A stretch of 64,000 nucleotides of DNA from JBHENC01 sp046262295 (GTDB taxonomy: Bacteria; Acidobacteriota; Blastocatellia; Pyrinomonadales; Pyrinomonadaceae). The position numbers were made by a program, and so were the translations under genes. This document shows positions 48,233 to 55,833 of this stretch, piece by piece. The notes under the pieces were generated by a model that made no database searches, was not told where the DNA came from, and was given only the letters and a program-made list of their open reading frames with translations. The stretch spans positions 1-64,000 of the forward strand of contig JBHENC010000001.1 in assembly GCA_046262295.1 (NCBI GenBank). Reading direction: 5' to 3'. The first letter of the stretch is position 1, and every line of letters begins with the position of its first letter.

Positions 48233-48847
48233 CTAAACGGAGGCGCTGAAGCGTCGCAGCATTTCGCGGAGTTTTACCGCCGACTGCATCCCGGTGAGTG
48301 CCGCCCGCGCCTGTCCGTTCACGACGGCGATAAAGGCAGGCACGCCGTTTACACCCAAGTCGGCGGCTTCGCGCTCATCATCCAGCACGCTGTTTGTAAA
48401 CTCATGTCCGTCAAGAGCAATGCGCAATGAAGCGGCATTGAGCGCGAGTTCCGACGCAAGACGAAACAGAATATTCGCGTCGCCGATGTCTTCGCCGCGC
48501 TCGAAGAAGGCGCGAAAGAGTGCGGCGTTATAATCATCGAAACGATTTTCGCGTTGCGCCCATTTCGCGGCTTCATGCGCAAGGCGCGAGCGCGGCTGGA
48601 GGGGAGGCAAACGCATTGTGATGCCCGTTTGTTCGGCCAGCGGATAAACCGCATCGCGCCACACCCGCGTCAGGTATTCGCCGTGCGGATCGAGCGACGG
48701 CACGGGTTCGGGGCGCAACTCGAAAGCGCGCCAGATAATTTCAATTTCAGGCTCAAGCTTCTTCAGTTCGTGAACGGCTGGCTCCGCCAACCAACAGAAC
48801 GGTCAAACATAGTCCGAATATATTTCCAACTTCACATCATTCAACAT
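48233..48847 (-). CDS. DsbA/FrnE-type selenoprotein (in-frame TGA read as Sec15)
   Basis: ATG at 48847 has GGAGG six bases upstream and begins MLNDVKLEIYSDYV. TGA (48805-48803) follows, and the frame continues PFCWLAEPAVHELKKLEPEI to a stop at 48233. The product is a 204-residue DsbA-like thioredoxin-fold protein of the FrnE group, whose active site is normally CPFC (or CPWC); here it is U-P-F-C. The C-terminal GVNGVPAFIAVVNGQ is the cis-Pro loop. Without Sec only a truncated protein lacking the first strand and active site could be made. A 7-bp stem with loop GGA begins its loop 17 bases after the TGA. Likely a dithiol/selenol oxidoreductase in the cytoplasm, since there is no signal peptide. 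Confidence 0.88.
48776..48792 (-). promoter_or_regulatory. Bacterial SECIS-like hairpin (DsbA-like gene)
   Basis: On the mRNA GGUUGGC, loop GGA, GCCAGCC: seven pairs, one G-U. The loop starts 17 bases after the UGA. Stem length, loop size and GG loop start match the hairpin of the GrdB-like gene. Confidence 0.72.
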
Positions 48848-48872
48848 TTCAATCCTCCCCATTAAGAAATTT

Positions 48873-48979
48873 GCCACAGAGCGGAACAGTTTTCGGTTTT
48901 CAGCACAGACGATAGCGATATGTTCTAAACTGAAAACTCAAAACTGAAAACTGTTCTGTGCCTCTCCGGTCTCTGTGGC
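48873..48979. repeat. Heptamer-built inverted repeat element 4
   Basis: Outer arms GCCACAGAG (48873-48881) and CTCTGTGGC (48971-48979), inner arms AACAGTTTTC (48885-48894) and GAAAACTGTT (48946-48955). The right side has four heptamers in tandem: AAACTGA, AAACTCA, AAACTGA, AAACTGT (48927-48954). It lies between the alpha/beta hydrolase stop and the selenoprotein start. Confidence 0.75.
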
Positions 48980-48982
48980 TAA

Positions 48983-49768
48983 TTAAGTTTCAACCGCTGC
49001 GATAAAGTGTTCGACAGCCCGGTTAAATTCGGTGGGATTATCAATATTAGAGATATGCCCTGCGTCTGGAATCACCTTTAACTTAGCCCCGGCGATGCCC
49101 GCGCGCAACTCTTCAGAGAGCGCGAGCGGCGTCAGGTTATCATGCTCGCCGACGACGACGAGCGTCGGGATGTTGATGCTTGCGAGCGCGGCGCGGTAAT
49201 CGCCCGTCCACACCGCTTCGGCTGCCCACTTGTACGTATGCTTGTTGATTCTCGCCATGTTCTCGACGACTTCGCGCTGGGTCTCGTCGGGCGTTGCGGA
49301 ACTGAGCACCATCGGCACGCGCAACTGCGCGAACTCCTGCATCGGCATCGTCGCCAGCGCATGATGCGCGCGTTCGACGATCTCTACGGCGTGCGGGTGC
49401 TTGGCGAAAGTATCCGCCAGAACCATCGAACGCAGACGCGCGGGCTGCTGCCGCCATATTTCGAGTGCCATCACGCCGCCCATCGAGAGGCCGACGAAGT
49501 GCGCCGCCTTAATGCCGAGCGCATCCAACGCGCCGCACAAATACGCGGCTATCTCTTCACGCCGGAGATCGTTCGGCGCAAGGTCTGATTCGCCGTAGCC
49601 CGGATAATCCAACGAGACGGCACACCACCGTTTGGAAAAATAGTTTAGCTGTCTATTCCACAACGCTTTGTCGGAACCGACGCCGTGCAAAAAAACAACA
49701 GGCACGCCGTTTCCCTCTTCGCTAAAACCAATCTTCAAACCCTTCACAAGCACAAATGCCATCACCAA
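48983..49768 (-). CDS. Alpha/beta hydrolase
   Basis: 261 residues. The oxyanion segment is VPVVFLHGVGSDKALW, the nucleophile elbow GLSMGG with Ser95, the acid in TLVVVGEHDNLTPL and the His in IPDAGHISNIDNP. It resembles 3-oxoadipate enol-lactonase and related carboxylesterases. Substrate is unknown. ATG at 49768 or the third codon could be the start. Upstream of the DsbA-like selenoprotein on the same strand, with an inverted repeat between. Confidence 0.87.
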   Translation of the reverse strand: MVMAFVLVKGLKIGFSEEGNGVPVVFLHGVGSDKALWNRQLNYFSKRWCAVSLDYPGYGESDLAPNDLRREEIAAYLCGALDALGIKAAHFVGLSMGGVMALEIWRQQPARLRSMVLADTFAKHPHAVEIVERAHHALATMPMQEFAQLRVPMVLSSATPDETQREVVENMARINKHTYKWAAEAVWTGDYRAALASINIPTLVVVGEHDNLTPLALSEELRAGIAGAKLKVIPDAGHISNIDNPTEFNRAVEHFIAAVET

Positions 49769-49915
49769 GCCTCTCCATCAATATTAATCCGCTATAACTA
49801 TTAAAGCTGCTGCGACCTGAATTATTCCGCATTATTTCTCGTTCGCCGCGCAGCGTTGAATTAACCGCCGCTTAAAAACCGCGACGCTGATTTCCTCATG
49901 CCGCTGCCACTAACG

Positions 49916-50806
49916 CTATTGCCAGCGAATCAGAAAATCTTTCAGCGCGTCGTACATCGCGTCGAACGAGTCGGCGCAGAACAGCAACGGCTGAAACATC
50001 GTCGGATCAAAATCCTGCCGCGCCGCCGCTTCCAGATCGAGCGGGCGCAACTCTGCTTGCAACATCGCCGTCAACTCTCCCGCAGACGATACCAACCCTG
50101 TGCCGTAAGCTTTGACTTCGCCGTTCTCGCGCAGCACGCCGAACTCAATCGTGAACCAGTAGACGCGCGCCAGCCGCTCCAGAGCTTCCGCCGTTGTCGT
50201 GCGTTTGACGGCCTTTCCGACAAGGCGATTGAGTTCCGCAAGGCGTTCATCGGCGAGCGTCACGGCGTGGCCGAGCGTTTCATGCACCACGTCAGGCTCC
50301 GGCGTGTAGAGCGGCGTCGAATGATGGCGTATGTACTGCGTGGACAAGAAGACGCCGTTCGCCAGCGATTCCAGAAAGACGCGCGGTGTGACGAGACCCG
50401 CGACCGGCTCTAAACGAAAACCGCTGACGGCCTCGACGCGCTCCGAGACTTCACGCATCTGCGGAATACGCTCGCGCGGCAAATCCAACACTCTCAGGCA
50501 CTCCAGATATTCGGCACAGGCGTGCTCCCTGTGTTGCGGCTCGAGCTTGTCGCAGATCACGCGCCAGACTTCGTGCTCGTCTTTTGTGTAAGGCGCATCG
50601 GGCACGGGCGTTCCCGGCTCGTGCGTTAAAGCGATGGCGGCGATTTCATTACGACGCGCGCGGTACGCCCCGTCGCGGAAGCCCGGATGATCCGGGTCGA
50701 GTTGCACAATCGCCCGCCGATCTTCTGCCAGCGTCGGCGAAAGCAGAGGGTTTGTTGTCTCCGGCGCGTCGAACGAATCGCGCGCGATCTCTTCTTCTAA
50801 TTGCAT
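49916..50806 (-). CDS. phhA: Phenylalanine 4-monooxygenase
   Basis: 296 residues, the bacterial aromatic amino acid hydroxylase without a regulatory domain. It converts phenylalanine, O2 and tetrahydropterin to tyrosine. The non-haem iron ligands are His175 and His180 (VHETLGH) and Glu221 (WFTIEFG). PDHPGFRDGAYRARR, YIRHHSTPLYTPEPD and KAYGTGLVSSAGEL are family segments. A Shine-Dalgarno AAGGAG lies eleven bases before the ATG. The pterin-recycling gene phhB and a PhhR regulator are not nearby. It is preceded by a 260-base leader with a Tyr-rich peptide and terminator, so attenuation by tyrosine is likely. Confidence 0.95.
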   Translation of the reverse strand: MQLEEEIARDSFDAPETTNPLLSPTLAEDRRAIVQLDPDHPGFRDGAYRARRNEIAAIALTHEPGTPVPDAPYTKDEHEVWRVICDKLEPQHREHACAEYLECLRVLDLPRERIPQMREVSERVEAVSGFRLEPVAGLVTPRVFLESLANGVFLSTQYIRHHSTPLYTPEPDVVHETLGHAVTLADERLAELNRLVGKAVKRTTTAEALERLARVYWFTIEFGVLRENGEVKAYGTGLVSSAGELTAMLQAELRPLDLEAAARQDFDPTMFQPLLFCADSFDAMYDALKDFLIRWQ

Positions 50807-50853
50807 GATCTTTGATTCTCCTTGAAAGTTAGGATTCTGAAAAATTTGAACAC

Positions 50854-50898
50854 AAAAAAACGGCCACTTTGCTTTCCGCGTCGGAAAGAAAGTGGCCG
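50854..50898 (-). terminator. Intrinsic terminator in the phhA leader
   Basis: On the minus strand CGGCCACTTTCTTTCC (50898-50883), loop GACGC, GGAAAGCAAAGTGGCCG (50877-50861): 16 pairs with one bulged C. Seven T residues follow (50860-50854). It ends 48 bases before the phhA start and 29 bases separate it from the leader-peptide stop. Confidence 0.9.
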
Positions 50899-50926
50899 GT
50901 TCTCGGAAACTTGTCTTAGTGTGTTG

Positions 50927-51034
50927 CTAGACGATCATCACACACGGACAGCCCATCGCCGCCTCACTTCTCCGCGCGGAGAGCGAGCCGTAATAGTAAT
51001 AATAACGATAGGTGCTGTTCGTGTAATTAATCAT
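50927..51034 (-). CDS. Tyr-rich leader peptide of phhA
   Basis: A 35-codon frame, ATG at 51034 to TAG at 50929-50927. It encodes MINYTNSTYRYYYYYGSLSA and then 15 further residues. Seven of the first 15 residues are Tyr, five in a row (codons 11-15, 51004-50990, mixed TAT and TAC). It lies between a good promoter and a strong terminator upstream of the tyrosine-forming enzyme, which is the layout of amino-acid attenuators. There is no strong Shine-Dalgarno, so initiation is the weakest part of the case. Confidence 0.75.
   Translation of the reverse strand: MINYTNSTYRYYYYYGSLSARRSEAAMGCPCVMIV
50965..50982 (-). promoter_or_regulatory. Pause hairpin and possible antiterminator strand
   Basis: TCTCCGCGCGGAGA (50982-50969) is a perfect palindrome, 7 bases after the last of the clustered Tyr codons. 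Its 3' half continues GGAGAAGTG (50973-50965), which can pair, with a bulge, with CACTTTCTTTC (50895-50885) in the 5' arm of the terminator. The two pairings exclude each other. Confidence 0.55.
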
Positions 51035-51074
51035 TCGTTTACAACGCGCCGAAACATTAACGGCGCACTTTTCT

Positions 51075-51103
51075 AAAGTAAAGGCGTCTCGCTGATTTGT
51101 CAA
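51075..51103 (-). promoter_or_regulatory. Promoter of the phhA leader transcript
   Basis: On the minus strand TTGACA (51103-51098), 17 bases, TACTTT (51080-51075). Predicted start near 51068, 34 bases before the leader-peptide ATG. Confidence 0.6.
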
Positions 51104-51147
51104 GCAAGCCCTCTCGACTCATCTTCATGCGCCAGTCTCAATCCCTG

Positions 51148-52212
51148 CTAAGCCGCTGTCGCAACTTTCGCTTTGCCGTCCAAACTAATCACGGCTTCGG
51201 CGAAGCGTTCCATCTCCTCCAACTGCGGGCTGCACTGCAACAGCAACAGATCAACGCCAGCTTTCTCAAACTCCGCGACCTGACCGGCGACATGATCGGG
51301 CGTGCCGACAAGCCCCGAACGCATCCCGCGATTCGAGACCGAATAATCTTCCAAAGACACGCGCTGTTCGAGCTTTGTGCCCGCGAGCCACTGCTGGTAA
51401 TTGCCATAACCTGCCGCCGACTGCTGCACGTCCGTGATGCGCTCGCGCTCCTTCTGCGCCGCCTCTTCCGTGTCGCGCACAATCGCATAGCCTGCAACGC
51501 CGTACTTCATCGGCGGCAGATTCAAACGCTCGCGCCGCGCCGCCATGTCCTCAATCTTCTCGCGCACGCGCGCAGGCTCGTCGCCGTGCATCACGTAGGC
51601 ATCACATTGCCGCGCGATCATCTCTTTCGCCGCTTCGGATTCGCCGCCCGCGTAGATAACGGGGCGTGGTTTCGAGACAGGCTTCGGCTGCATCACGGCG
51701 TCCTCCACGCGATAATATTTCCCGTCGAATGAAAAATGATCCTCGCGCCACATACGGTCAACGACTTCGAGCCATTCGGAAGTGCGCGCGTAGCGATCAT
51801 CGTGCTGCTCGAAATTGACGGCGTACTTCTTCGCCTCGTCCGCCCACCACGACGACACCACGTTAAGCGAAAGCCTTCCGGTTGTTCCACTGGCGGCGGC
51901 GATGAGGTCAATGTTCGCGGCTTGCTTGGCGAGCAGCGCCGGGTTATGAAAAGTCGGGCGCACGGCCACCATTAACTCAAGGCTCTGTGTGACGGCGGCA
52001 AGCGCAGCGGCGGTTGACCACGCATCGAGCGACGGAGCGGCAGCGCCCTTAATGTCGTTAAGATTGAGTTCGGCGATTAAAGTCAAATCGTAGCCGATCT
52101 CTTCGCTGCGGCGCGAGAGACGGCTAACATAATTCCAGCTCGCTTCCATCTGTTCGTCTTCGACGTTTCTCAGCCAGCCGCCGAAAACCGGGAGCCAGTA
52201 TCCGTAGCGCAT
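51148..52212 (-). CDS. LLM-class flavin-dependent monooxygenase
   Basis: 354 residues, bacterial-luciferase-like TIM barrel. RYGYWLPVFGGWLRN, MVAVRPTFHNPALLAKQAAN, NVVSSWWADEAKKYAVNF and FDGKYYRVEDAVMQP place it with SsuD/SfnG-like enzymes that oxidise alkanesulfonates, sulfones or related compounds with FMNH2 from a partner reductase. No reductase is nearby. Its first 43 bases overlap the end of the ATP-grasp gene, so the two are translated from one message. Substrate unknown. Confidence 0.85.
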   Translation of the reverse strand: MRYGYWLPVFGGWLRNVEDEQMEASWNYVSRLSRRSEEIGYDLTLIAELNLNDIKGAAAPSLDAWSTAAALAAVTQSLELMVAVRPTFHNPALLAKQAANIDLIAAASGTTGRLSLNVVSSWWADEAKKYAVNFEQHDDRYARTSEWLEVVDRMWREDHFSFDGKYYRVEDAVMQPKPVSKPRPVIYAGGESEAAKEMIARQCDAYVMHGDEPARVREKIEDMAARRERLNLPPMKYGVAGYAIVRDTEEAAQKERERITDVQQSAAGYGNYQQWLAGTKLEQRVSLEDYSVSNRGMRSGLVGTPDHVAGQVAEFEKAGVDLLLLQCSPQLEEMERFAEAVISLDGKAKVATAA

Positions 52213-53177
52213 TTTTCCGCCTCCTGTTCCAGAAAATCCGCGAGCCGCGCAAACGGATCGAAGCCGACTACGCGCGGCGCATCGGCCACAAAATTCGACA
52301 GTGCGTTGATGTCGTAATACACCAGCGTGCCGTCTCTATCGTCCACCATATACTCGACGCCGCCCACATCAATTCCCGCCGTCTGCACAATCCGCTCGAC
52401 GGCTTCGACGATTTCCGCAGGCGGCGTGTAGCCTTCGACTTTAAGGCCGCTTTTCGGCGCGTCAACCGGACACGCGCCGCGTGCGAGTTCGACGCCGTCA
52501 GTCGTCTGGCAAATGTCCGCCGGGCACAGATTGAAACTTTCGCCCGTCGTGTAAACCTTAATCGCGTACAGGAATTTTCCGCCGAGCGTTTCGACTCGGT
52601 TGATGTGCCCGTCGCGCGCCGGAATGAATTCCTGCACCAGCGCCGTGCTGTCAATCCCAAGTTCTATGCTTTCTTCCGCAGCAGCACGCTCAAGAGTTTC
52701 CATCGTATCGTAGCGCACGACGCCCGCGCCGCTTCCGCCGACGTTCGCTTTGACGACCACCGGAAAACGCAGACCGCGCGCCGCATTCGGAGCCTCCGCC
52801 GCGCAGTTGATAACGCGCGCGCGCGGGTACGGCAAGCCGAGCGATTCGAGCAACGAAAGTTGCAACGCTTTAGATGTTTCCATCGTGAACGCCTCGCGCC
52901 CGTTGATGACGCGCGTGCCCGTGCGTTCAAGATGCGCGAGATACGACAGCGTGTAAAAGATGCCGTGATTCTTGCCGCGCAAAAAAGCCGACGGACTCAT
53001 CCGATTGAACAGAAGCGCATACTCCCTCACCGTCTCGCTCACGTCGTATTGATGGCAACGCGCATCAATCGGCACGTAAGGCACACCTCTTTTATCCAAC
53101 TCCGCAAAGAGCGGGCGAAACCAGTCCGGGTGCTCGTAATAAATCGCCATCGGTGGCGCGTCTTTCGTCATAGCCAT
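52170..53177 (-). CDS. ATP-grasp ligase (RimK-like)
   Basis: About 335 residues from MAMTKDAPP. It has an N-terminal Rossmann-like part (MAIYYEHPDWFRPLFAELDK) and the ATP-grasp core with the glycine loop FPVVVKANVGGSGAGVVRYD, ALVQEFIPARDGHINRVETL and the Mg-binding VYYDINALSNFVA. Enzymes of this fold join a carboxylate to an amine using ATP. It overlaps the LLM monooxygenase gene by 43 bases and lies downstream of an XRE-cupin regulator. A dyad in its promoter suggests repression. The product is unknown. The frame extends to 53246 but that part is the promoter. Confidence 0.8.
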   Translation of the reverse strand: MAMTKDAPPMAIYYEHPDWFRPLFAELDKRGVPYVPIDARCHQYDVSETVREYALLFNRMSPSAFLRGKNHGIFYTLSYLAHLERTGTRVINGREAFTMETSKALQLSLLESLGLPYPRARVINCAAEAPNAARGLRFPVVVKANVGGSGAGVVRYDTMETLERAAAEESIELGIDSTALVQEFIPARDGHINRVETLGGKFLYAIKVYTTGESFNLCPADICQTTDGVELARGACPVDAPKSGLKVEGYTPPAEIVEAVERIVQTAGIDVGGVEYMVDDRDGTLVYYDINALSNFVADAPRVVGFDPFARLADFLEQEAEKCATDTGSRFSAAG

Positions 53178-53204
53178 AAACTTGAAAACAAACCCTTTCG
53201 TCAA

Positions 53205-53229
53205 TATAACAGATAATTTGTACGTTATA
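53205..53229 (-). promoter_or_regulatory. Promoter with operator dyad before the ATP-grasp gene
   Basis: TATAAC (53205-53210) and GTTATA (53224-53229) form an inverted repeat with a 13-base spacer. On the minus strand it lies over a TTGACT (-35, 53233-53228), N17, TGTTAT (-10) promoter. The neighbouring XRE-cupin regulator is the natural candidate to bind it. Confidence 0.5.
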
Positions 53230-53292
53230 GTCAACGAAGGTGTCAAGCGTGGCGCGTGACTTCGGAAGGCACGGAGATGAAGACGGGATTGA

Positions 53293-53913
53293 TTAGAGTT
53301 GAGATTCGACGTAGGTCATCACCAGATACATGAGGACATCGCGCGTGCCCGTGTTCTCGTAAGAGTGCGGCACGTCGGCGCGGAAATAGACGGCGTCACC
53401 GGCGCGCAGTTCGAGCGGTGCGGCGTCGCCTATCGTGAGGCGCAGGCGTCCCGCATGAACGACCAGATTCTCGTAAGTTCCGGCGGCGTGGGCTTCCGCT
53501 TTTTCCTGATGCCCGCCGCTCAAACGCAGTTCGTAGAATTCCGCGCGGCGGCGCGCATCGAAGGGAAAGAGCGCGCGGCTTTCAAAGCTGCCGTCGCTGG
53601 AGCGCAGGATTTTGGAGGCGTTGGCGGGCAGCAGTTGGACTTCGTCGGCGGGTTCGTCGCCGAGCAGATCGGCGAAGCGCACGTCGAGGCCGCGCGCGAC
53701 TTTCCAGAGCAGCGCGATGGTCGGCGCGCTTTCGCCCGCTTCAATCTGATTCAGCATCGCGCGGCTGACGCCGGTGAGTTTCGCCAGTTGTTCGAGACTC
53801 AAACCGCGCGCCTTGCGCAACCGCACAAGGTTCTCGCCGACCTGCTTCTTGATCTCCGACGCTTCCCGGTCAGCGGCGGTGCGTCCCTTTGCTGCTACTA
53901 CTGCTGCGGCCAC
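53293..53913 (-). CDS. XRE-family regulator with cupin domain
   Basis: 206 residues. The helix-turn-helix is at about 25-80 (VGENLVRLRKARGLSLEQLA, KLTGVSRAMLNQIEAGESAP), followed by a cupin sensor domain (HAAGTYENLVVHAGRLRLTI, LELRAGDAVYFRADVPHSYE). Such proteins (PuuR/SutR-like) bind a small metabolite in the cupin and control nearby catabolic or biosynthetic genes. The ATP-grasp/LLM pair lies directly downstream, with a dyad in between. The alanine-rich start may be a few codons further in. Confidence 0.88.
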   Translation of the reverse strand: MAAAVVAAKGRTAADREASEIKKQVGENLVRLRKARGLSLEQLAKLTGVSRAMLNQIEAGESAPTIALLWKVARGLDVRFADLLGDEPADEVQLLPANASKILRSSDGSFESRALFPFDARRRAEFYELRLSGGHQEKAEAHAAGTYENLVVHAGRLRLTIGDAAPLELRAGDAVYFRADVPHSYENTGTRDVLMYLVMTYVESQL

Positions 53914-53964
53914 CGATTTGAAATCTCCTTTCTGCGGATGACTAAAACACGCGCGGGGTAATCT

Positions 53965-54324
53965 TTAATGAACGGTCTCGGCCTGATACGGCTCGATCCA
54001 TTTATCGTCGAAGATGCTCTGCACGCCCATCAGCATTTCATAAACTTCTTCTTCCATAAAACCTTTGCGCCAGATTTGCCCTTTGTTCGCCCATGAACTA
54101 ATGCTCATCGGCACGTCCGATCCCAGAACGAACAGCGCGGCGGCCAGAATGCGATTAAGCTCCGTCTCCGTTTGCAGCAACTCGAAGACGACTTTCAAGG
54201 CGCGAATTAGATTGCGCATACGTTCCGCGCCGGGGTCTTCGCCTTTGCGCACAGAAGCGAGCACGCCCTCCGTGCCCGTGTGGGCTTCATAAATAATCAC
54301 CTTGACGGCTTCTTCGGAGTTCAT
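53965..54324 (-). CDS. Conserved-looking helical protein, unknown function
   Basis: 119 residues, acidic and mostly helical, with MRNLIRALKVVFELLQTETE and LNRILAAALFVLGSDVP as the main helices. It has no signal peptide, membrane segment or catalytic motif that I recognise. It lies between the XRE-cupin regulator and the sigma-54 response regulator on the same strand and is a separate unit by spacing (50-65 bp on each side). Good codon structure and a clear ATG support a real gene. Confidence 0.55.
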   Translation of the reverse strand: MNSEEAVKVIIYEAHTGTEGVLASVRKGEDPGAERMRNLIRALKVVFELLQTETELNRILAAALFVLGSDVPMSISSWANKGQIWRKGFMEEEVYEMLMGVQSIFDDKWIEPYQAETVH

Positions 54325-54390
54325 CAGTAAGTTTCTCGAAGGTTACGTTGACCGCTTCAACTTTAACGAACAGCTTTGATTATTGACTTA

Positions 54391-55827
54391 TCAACTGCGC
54401 CGGTCTAAGCCGTAATCGCGCAGGCGGCGGTAAAGCGTGGAAGGCGAGATGCCGAGCACTTCGGCGGTTTTGCCGCGATGCCAGTTGGTTTGTTCGAGCG
54501 CGGAGAGAATCTGCTGGCGTTCGACTTCGCGCAGGGAAGCGGGCGTTGTTGTCGTGTTGCCGGAGTTCGCCGCGTCGCTTTCGCCGGATGTGGCGTCGTT
54601 GCGTGTCGTGGTCATTATTAAAGGCATGGAACCGGCGGAGACATTGGCACGCGCGATTTCCGGCGGCAGTTCGTTGAGCGTGATCCGCTTATCGTTTGCC
54701 AGCAGCACCGCGCGCTCCAAGCAGTTGCGTAGCTGGCGCACGTTGCCCGGCCAACCGTAAGTGTCAAGCGCGCTCAAGGCCTCGGGCGTGAATTCAAAAT
54801 CCGCTGCGCCGAGTTGCTTCAGCAAATGGCGCGTGAGAATTTCAATATCCTCGATTCGCTCGCGCAACGGCGGCAGAGCGATTTGAAATCCGTTGATGCG
54901 ATACAGCAAGTCCGAGCGAAACGAGCCGTCGGTGGTAACCATGTCCAGATTGCGATTAGTCGCGGTGACGATGCGCGTGTTGACTTCGACTTTGCGGACG
55001 CCGCCGACGCGATAAAACGAGCGCGTTTCAATCGCGCGCAAAAGTTTCGCCTGAAGCTGCGCGGGCAATTCCGTCACTTCGTCAAGAAAGAGCGTGCCGC
55101 CGTCGGCGAGTTCGATGAGGCCGAGTTTGCGCCCCTTCGCGCCGGAGAATGCGCCCGCTTCGTAGCCGAAGAGTTCGGATTCGAGCAGTGTTTCCTGAAA
55201 CGCGGCGCAGTTCAAATCAATAAACGCGGCGTCGGCGCGTTTCGAGAGGCGATGAACGGCGTGCGCGACGAGTTCCTTGCCCGTGCCGCTTTCGCCTGTG
55301 ATTAAAACGGAAGTATCGGAGGGCGCGACGCGCTCGATTAAGTGAATCACTTCGCTCATCGCGTCCGAAGCGTAAATAATATCGGGCGTCGCGGTTTGCC
55401 GTTCGAGTTGCGCGCGCAGGCGTTGATTATCCACGCGCAGACGGCGCTTTTCCGCCGCCTGCTTGACGAGCGCATCGAGTTCCGTGATGCGATAAGGTTT
55501 CGAGAGATAATCGTAAGCGCCGAGTTTCATCGCCTCAATCGCGGTTTCGACGGTGGCGTGCCCGGTGAGCATAATCACTTCGGGCGGATTCGGGCGTTCA
55601 TGCAGGCGGCGCAAAAGTTCCATGCCGTCCATGCGCGGCATATTGATGTCGCACAACAGCACGTCAACATTGCCTTCCTCAAGGCGGCGCAACGCGGCTT
55701 CGCCGTCCGGCTCCGCCTGCACGCGATAGCCGAGGCGTTGCAGCTCTTTTTGAATGACGATGCGCAGGTTGGCTTCATCTTCGGCGATAAGAATTCGCGC
55801 GATGGTGGTGGCGTCCGTCTCCGTCAA
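54391..55827 (-). CDS. Sigma-54-dependent response regulator (NtrC-like)
   Basis: 478 residues: REC domain (phosphoacceptor Asp60 in LLCDINMPRMDG), AAA+ domain (Walker A GESGTGKE at about 178-185, Walker B GGTLFLDEVTELP, arginine-finger region RSDLLYRINGF) and a C-terminal Fis-type helix-turn-helix (KTAEVLGISPSTLYRRLRDYG). The sigma-54-contact loop reads GAFSGA (225-230) instead of the usual GAFTGA. It is encoded six bases after the histidine kinase gene, its presumed partner. Confidence 0.93.
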   Translation of the reverse strand: MTETDATTIARILIAEDEANLRIVIQKELQRLGYRVQAEPDGEAALRRLEEGNVDVLLCDINMPRMDGMELLRRLHERPNPPEVIMLTGHATVETAIEAMKLGAYDYLSKPYRITELDALVKQAAEKRRLRVDNQRLRAQLERQTATPDIIYASDAMSEVIHLIERVAPSDTSVLITGESGTGKELVAHAVHRLSKRADAAFIDLNCAAFQETLLESELFGYEAGAFSGAKGRKLGLIELADGGTLFLDEVTELPAQLQAKLLRAIETRSFYRVGGVRKVEVNTRIVTATNRNLDMVTTDGSFRSDLLYRINGFQIALPPLRERIEDIEILTRHLLKQLGAADFEFTPEALSALDTYGWPGNVRQLRNCLERAVLLANDKRITLNELPPEIARANVSAGSMPLIMTTTRNDATSGESDAANSGNTTTTPASLREVERQQILSALEQTNWHRGKTAEVLGISPSTLYRRLRDYGLDRRS

Positions 55828-55833
55828 AGTTGG

